From: Serilophus lunatus
Lineage: Eukaryota; Chordata; Aves; Passeriformes; Eurylaimidae
Direction of reading: 5' to 3'
Assembly (NCBI GenBank): GCA_013399895.1
Contig: VXBA01002661.1
Span: 293,773-357,772, forward strand
DNA: 64,000 nucleotides
Shown: positions 59,361 to 64,000 of the stretch, one piece after another
Layout of the letters: every line of letters begins with the position of its first letter
Numbering within the stretch: the stretch's first letter is position 1
The notes under the pieces: generated by a model
What the model was told of the DNA's origin: nothing
The model's input: only the letters and a program-made list of their open reading frames with translations
Database searches by the model: none
Position numbers and translations under genes: made by a program

Positions 59361-62300
59361 GCAAAAAGCTTCCTAGGAGAAGACATAGGCAAGAAAGCGT
59401 TTTTATCTTCAAAGGAGGTTTTTCTACAAGCCTTTGATGGAATCCATTTATTTCTATGAAACTTTTGTGGAATCCTTCTGATCTTCAAATGGCATCTGTG
59501 TCCAATTTTCTGTTTCTGTTACTATATGTATATAAGCTACCATAAAGAGTGGAATTTATTTTCCCCTCATTGATGGGTACAACTTGCTTAGAAGAACCCA
59601 ACAGTGTCACTCAAATTTAATTTAAACTGTTCACCATTCCTTCTTCCATGCTTCTGTGCTCTTCGCTCCAATATTTTGGAAGGAAATTACAGGAGTCAAA
59701 AGAAAGCTAATGTAATATCTTCTATTAAAAAAAGAGGAAACATAGTTACTTAGCTACCAAGGTTTATTGATATGATGAACCCCAGGGAAAACAACAGAAA
59801 AAAACAGTATGCTTTGAAGGTATAGCTTTAAAGGACGGGATTATAATTAATGCAAGTCACTGATAATGAAAAAAAAAGATCATGTCAAAGAGACCCTGAC
59901 TTATTTTGGAGGTTACAAGTTTGGCTAAAACAAATAGGCTTAAAGTGTATCTTACTCTGTGAAAACAGTAATGCTATTTCACATATGCCAGGCGAGCGTG
60001 GTGGTAGATAGTTTCAGCATTGGTCAGCATTCAGATGTGTTAAGATCATACCTTTGTCTTACCCACTGCAGCTTTTTTGTACCTTTTGTCGTGTATGTGT
60101 GATGAATGACTTCCCGAAAAGTTCATGATGGTGGTTAGATCAGTACTGGTCCAGACTATAAGCAGCCTCTTCTGTGTTCACAGTGAAAAGATTGGTAAGA
60201 GATGAAATAGTTAAGAGTCTCCTCAGAAAATACCGACAAGTCTCTGAAGAAGAATACCTGCTTTTCTCTGTCTCTGTCTCTGCAATTGTTTTCAATATTT
60301 GTGTTTCCTTACCTTTTTGTCTGTTCCCTGACCTCCCCCTACACCAAGAAATAAAAGCAAGAGGGAAGTTTTTCCTACAGGAGAAAGTGAAAACAGAATT
60401 CAGAAGCACTCTAAAGAGCAGTGAATACCTGGAAAGCTACATAATTTCATTCAGCTTCCATTTTTTTACCAGTGGAAAATATTATTTTCCTGTTGATAAC
60501 TTACCTTGACACACAAACAACCTTCTCTTAAAATAAAACTCTGAACAAGTTTACTTGTTCAAAAGTGTTGATAGTCAGAATGTTGAAATACAACAAATTT
60601 GTCAACAGTACCTTAAAATACCTCTTCATAAGGCTTACTTAGCATGTTTGTTAGACGACTTCAAAGGCACCATAAAGCATATTGAATTCTCCCAGACCAT
60701 CTAAAAGCCCTGCATAACTGCTGCTTTTTTGACTGTTTACATGTAATGAATATGTGATCCTGTTGATTGCAAATTTTTGTGTTAAATACACTAAAATGAT
60801 CACTTTCTTGCTGGAAAACTTTTGCACTGTTGAAACATTGAAACTGGGTGTTTTTGTTTCTTTTCGTATGACTCATCACTTCGTTTGCCTCGTTTAAATG
60901 TTTTACACCCCATTAATTCCTTGTCATTACTTTGTGTGTCTTGATTTTTCTACTTTGTTTGTACTGGACAATATGAACTTTGTTTTATTTGTCCTTTTGC
61001 ATTTTAAACTTTGGTACAGGCTGTCCTGCATTAGAGTGCCTTGTTCCATCTACAACAGGATAAGATTCTTCCAGACATCAGCGTGTTGCCTAAAAATCAA
61101 GAGGGTGGCTTAATTGACCCCGTTATTTTCCTTGCTCCTCTTGTAGTAGATACAATGAAGACTTGACTGCTGAGAAAACAGAAGACTTCCAGCTGTGCTG
61201 TATGCATGTTATCTAGTAGCATAAAAAGAACCTCTTGTATCAGTTGTAGTCAGAGAATTCTGACTGGGTCTTTCAAATAAATTATTGAAAATGGCATGAG
61301 AAACACAAGATGAAGGAATGCAAAAAAAAGGCTCACCGATTATAATGAGTAGCATATTTTGAAGAACCTCTGAGAAGCAGCTTTAAACAAATAAAATATT
61401 GTCCCCAATCCCCCATAATTTATAAGCTACTTGTTTTTCAGTGCTTGGCCAGAATAGCATATGAGAATTGCCTTTGCAGGATGCTTTGTCTTCAGCCTCT
61501 AGCAGTTCCAGATCACTCTGTGTTTGCACCCCTCCCCTTTCTTTTTGTTTCCTCAAAGGAAAAGTATGAAAGTCCAGCTCTGGGCTCAGACCATATGTCT
61601 GAGTGATTCATTCATACTATGCATCTACTTCTTTTTTTTTCCTAGTTTCTTTTACAAATTCATAGTTTAAAATCAAAGGCTTTCAAAGTTCATAATTGCA
61701 ATATACTTATGAGGAAACTTCTCTGCAGATATACATTAAGTAATTTTTTCCAGAGGCTGCTAACAAATACTGTTCCCTACTACATTTTACTTTACTACTT
61801 CAAAAATTCTTTTAAAAATAAATCTTATTTCGGTGCCTGCTTGGCCTCTGTGTTTTTGTGGGCCAATTTATAATGGAGATTGTTCTGCCTCATGTAGTAT
61901 GCTACCCATCATGTAGGTAAGAGATAGATATATATATATATAAGACTTTATTAGCTAGAATAGCTATGTGTGTTAGAAGCAAAAAAATGTAGGAGCCTTT
62001 CAGCTGTCATCCAGCTCAAGGCCAGAGAATGTGTGTTCTTTAGAATTTTTAGGAGTTAAGTATGCAAATCCTCATCTTCTCTTGAGAAATTAAATATTTT
62101 TGTCTGTATGGGTAGAATCTGTTGAGAATTCAGCCAGTGAAAATTCTCCAGTAAAGTTAATTAAAGCTGGTATCCTGAGAACACTTTGCATTAATTTTGT
62201 GTCAGATTATACTTCTACTTTCTGCAACCTTAATTAATCAAATCTTTGTGGTTACTCAATCTATAGCACTGTTTAGGGCTTAAAAACATCAAGGGCTATG

Positions 62301-63364
62301 TTCCTAATTGAATATTGGTATGTGGGGAGAGTCGGGGTAAAAGGGTATTAGTCCCCTTTTCCAAAGGGGAAATAGACTGAGCCTAAGGAAGAGAGAGATG
62401 AAAAGGACAGCTGGTCCTTCAGGACAATAAATGGCAGCAGAAAGAGACAGCAAAGTAATTAACAGGTGTTTCTCCAGAAGCGAATGTGGCCTTTACTGTA
62501 CGTAATTACGCAGACTGTAATTTAAAACATGCTGTCTTGATCTCACAGTCGGCTCTTTCAGTGTTAGTTCACACAGGCAGTCTGCTGAAGTCACCGGCCT
62601 GTAAGCAGATCCCCAGGTAGTCTTTGCCTGAGACCACAAGCTGAGGACAGATTGCTTGTGAGGAGTTAGAAGTCTCACTCTTTGTGGTCTAGTGTTGTAG
62701 TTTAATCCTTTGTATATTAATGGCTTTGGCCTCTAATGTTAGGGTTTTGCATTGCACCAGGATACAAAGGATTATCAACTTTAGTCTAAATCAGGCCTCC
62801 AGTAAGTAGAAAATTAAAATCTGATTTTACAAACTCTGTGCAGATGTGTGATTAAAAGGAAAGTACTTAGTTACTTGTACTATATATCAGGATCAAGCAA
62901 GCCTAGAGGAGGCCATACTAATGTCAGGGAATTGTCTTGCCAAGACTCAGTTGTGTGTGAGAGTCAAGAGCTGTGTTTCACCTATGGTATTGTGATGGCA
63001 ACAACTTTCTAAATTTGCTAAAAGCAATGTTTCTGACACCAGTAATCTTCACTTCCACAGTGCTTTCAATGAGACTGGGTTCTTGAGCCAAGAAAAGATC
63101 AGGGAACTATGTGTGTCATTTAGGAGACAGAATTCAAGACTCTAATCTTTCCTATTTTACTTAAAAACTATAAGACTCTAAAGCTACTGGCCAGCCCCTT
63201 TGTATTTGCAAGTGGTCAATCTCAAGGCTGTTTAAGATCTGGTAACTAGGAGTCTCTGATCCTAAGGAGTGAGGCAGCAGTGTGCCACCACAGTCATTTG
63301 GACTGCTGCTACAAAAGGGATGTATTGTCTTGCAAACTCAAGTTTAGTGGAGGCTACAAAACCA
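59361..63364. other. Presumed intron, no recognised gene
   Basis: AT-rich, with a TA run at 61925-61942. Overlapping open frames at 60.14-60.51 kb (89 codons minus, 111 codons plus) have no recognisable domain. Confidence 0.5.
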
Positions 63365-63760
63365 TTTTGAGGCTGGAGCATATGATGTACAAGCAGGAAC
63401 TATGGGAACTGGGTTTGTTCAGTACAGAAAAGACACTATGGGGAGATCTGATTTAACAGCACTACCAAAGGAGGGATTATGGAGATGTTACAGACTTTTC
63501 TTGGAAGTCTGCAACAAAAGTATAAGTGGCAATGGTCACAAGTTGCAAACTCTCACTATTTGAAAGGAAAAACTTTGACTTAAAAAATGTTTTTTTTAAA
63601 AAATGACACTGGTACAGATCAACTAAGTGCCTGGGGAACCTCCAGCCCTGGGGATACTCAAAATTCATCTAAAGTCCCTGAGCAACCAGACTGGAGTTTG
63701 AGGTTAGCCTAGCTTTGAGCAAGTGGTTGTTGGGCTTGAGGGCCTCCAGACAAAGTGATC
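63365..63760 (+). mobile_element. Old CR1 LINE 3' fragment, sense orientation
   Basis: Decayed but ordered CR1 words: GAGGCTGGAGCATATGATG, GGAACTGGGTTTGTTCAGTA, a GGGGAGATCTGATTTAACAGC word (CR1: GGGGACCTTATAGCAGC), GTGGCAATGGTCACAAGTTG, GCCTGGGGAACCTCCAGCCC, CCCTGAGCAACCAGACTGG and TTGTTGGGCTTGAGGGCCTCC near the 3' end. Many substitutions and A/T-rich insertions mark it as older than the 59.0-kb copy. Confidence 0.78.
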
Positions 63761-64000
63761 GTGTCATTCAAAGAGATCTGGTGATTTACTAGGTGTGCCC
63801 ATACACACCTATCAATCCTGACTTAGAGTGTAACTCAAAAATCTTCTTTGTGGGGACAGGGAAGAAGTGAATCTCACTGCTCATCTTCCACATAATAGCC
63901 TCAAGTCGAGAAAGGAGGAGACCTGGAATTCAGACTGTCCTCAGTCTCAAGGAACCCAAACCTATATCCAAGCAGAGGGCAGAACCACAAGTATAAAAGG
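63761..64000. other. Terminal spacer
   Basis: No recognised features up to the window edge. Confidence 0.5.

Noticed and set aside
60184..60194. 11-nt microexon between TGTGTTCACAG and GTAAGA
   Set aside because: Same reasoning; no frame or conservation evidence available.
1..64000. CRISPR arrays, operons, bacterial or phage genes
   Set aside because: No regularly spaced repeats or dense gene layout; repeat content is vertebrate (avian).

Overview
This window looks like nuclear DNA from a bird, probably a passerine. The basis is repeat content: many antisense or sense 3' fragments of CR1 LINEs (the dominant avian retroposon) and several solo LTRs whose ends, target-site duplications (TSDs) and box layout fit avian ERVL-, ERVK- and ERV1-like families. 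The DNA is AT-rich, has no bacterial-type gene density, and nearly all of its open reading frames are short chance ORFs or lie inside repeats.

Layout. 1-28.9 kb: AT-rich intergenic or intronic DNA with the end of one ERVL-type LTR at the left edge, a roughly 700-bp pure AAAAG microsatellite (3.4-4.2 kb), a decayed CR1 (6.8-7.7 kb) and three clearer CR1 fragments (12.5, 21.6 and 26.6 kb). 28.9-46.0 kb: a retroelement-dense stretch with two inverted ~1.085-kb solo ERVL-type LTRs (28.9 and 39.6 kb), a 427-bp LTR with a 4-bp TSD (30.2 kb), an LTR-like element at 32.6 kb, an ERVL-like LTR at 35.0 kb, a 339-bp LTR nested inside a CR1 (43.8 kb) and an LTR at 45.2-46.0 kb, plus CR1 fragments.

Embedded in this stretch, on the minus strand, are three exon-like segments (42.85, 41.85 and 38.99 kb in transcript order). 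They have GT-AG borders, and the reading frame passes through both introns (phase 2 to phase 2 each time), giving about 121 codons with no stop. I do not recognise the protein. A fourth segment near 35.8 kb and a fifth near 37.7 kb are weaker.

46.9-48.2 kb: a strong CpG island with GC boxes, a CRE-like site, short upstream ORFs and a good plus-strand splice donor at 47731/47732. I read it as the promoter and noncoding first exon of a plus-strand gene whose next exons are not visible. 48.2-64 kb: probably the first intron of that gene, almost free of LTRs, with two CR1 fragments (59.0 and 63.4 kb). The minus-strand exons and the plus-strand island could be a divergent (head-to-head) gene pair, but no exon linking the minus-strand gene to the island was found.

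No CRISPR array, operon, confident RNA gene or obviously new system was found. The observations most worth following are the unidentified minus-strand exon chain, the nested and inverted LTR architecture with conserved antisense open frames, and the contrast in LTR density across the CpG island.
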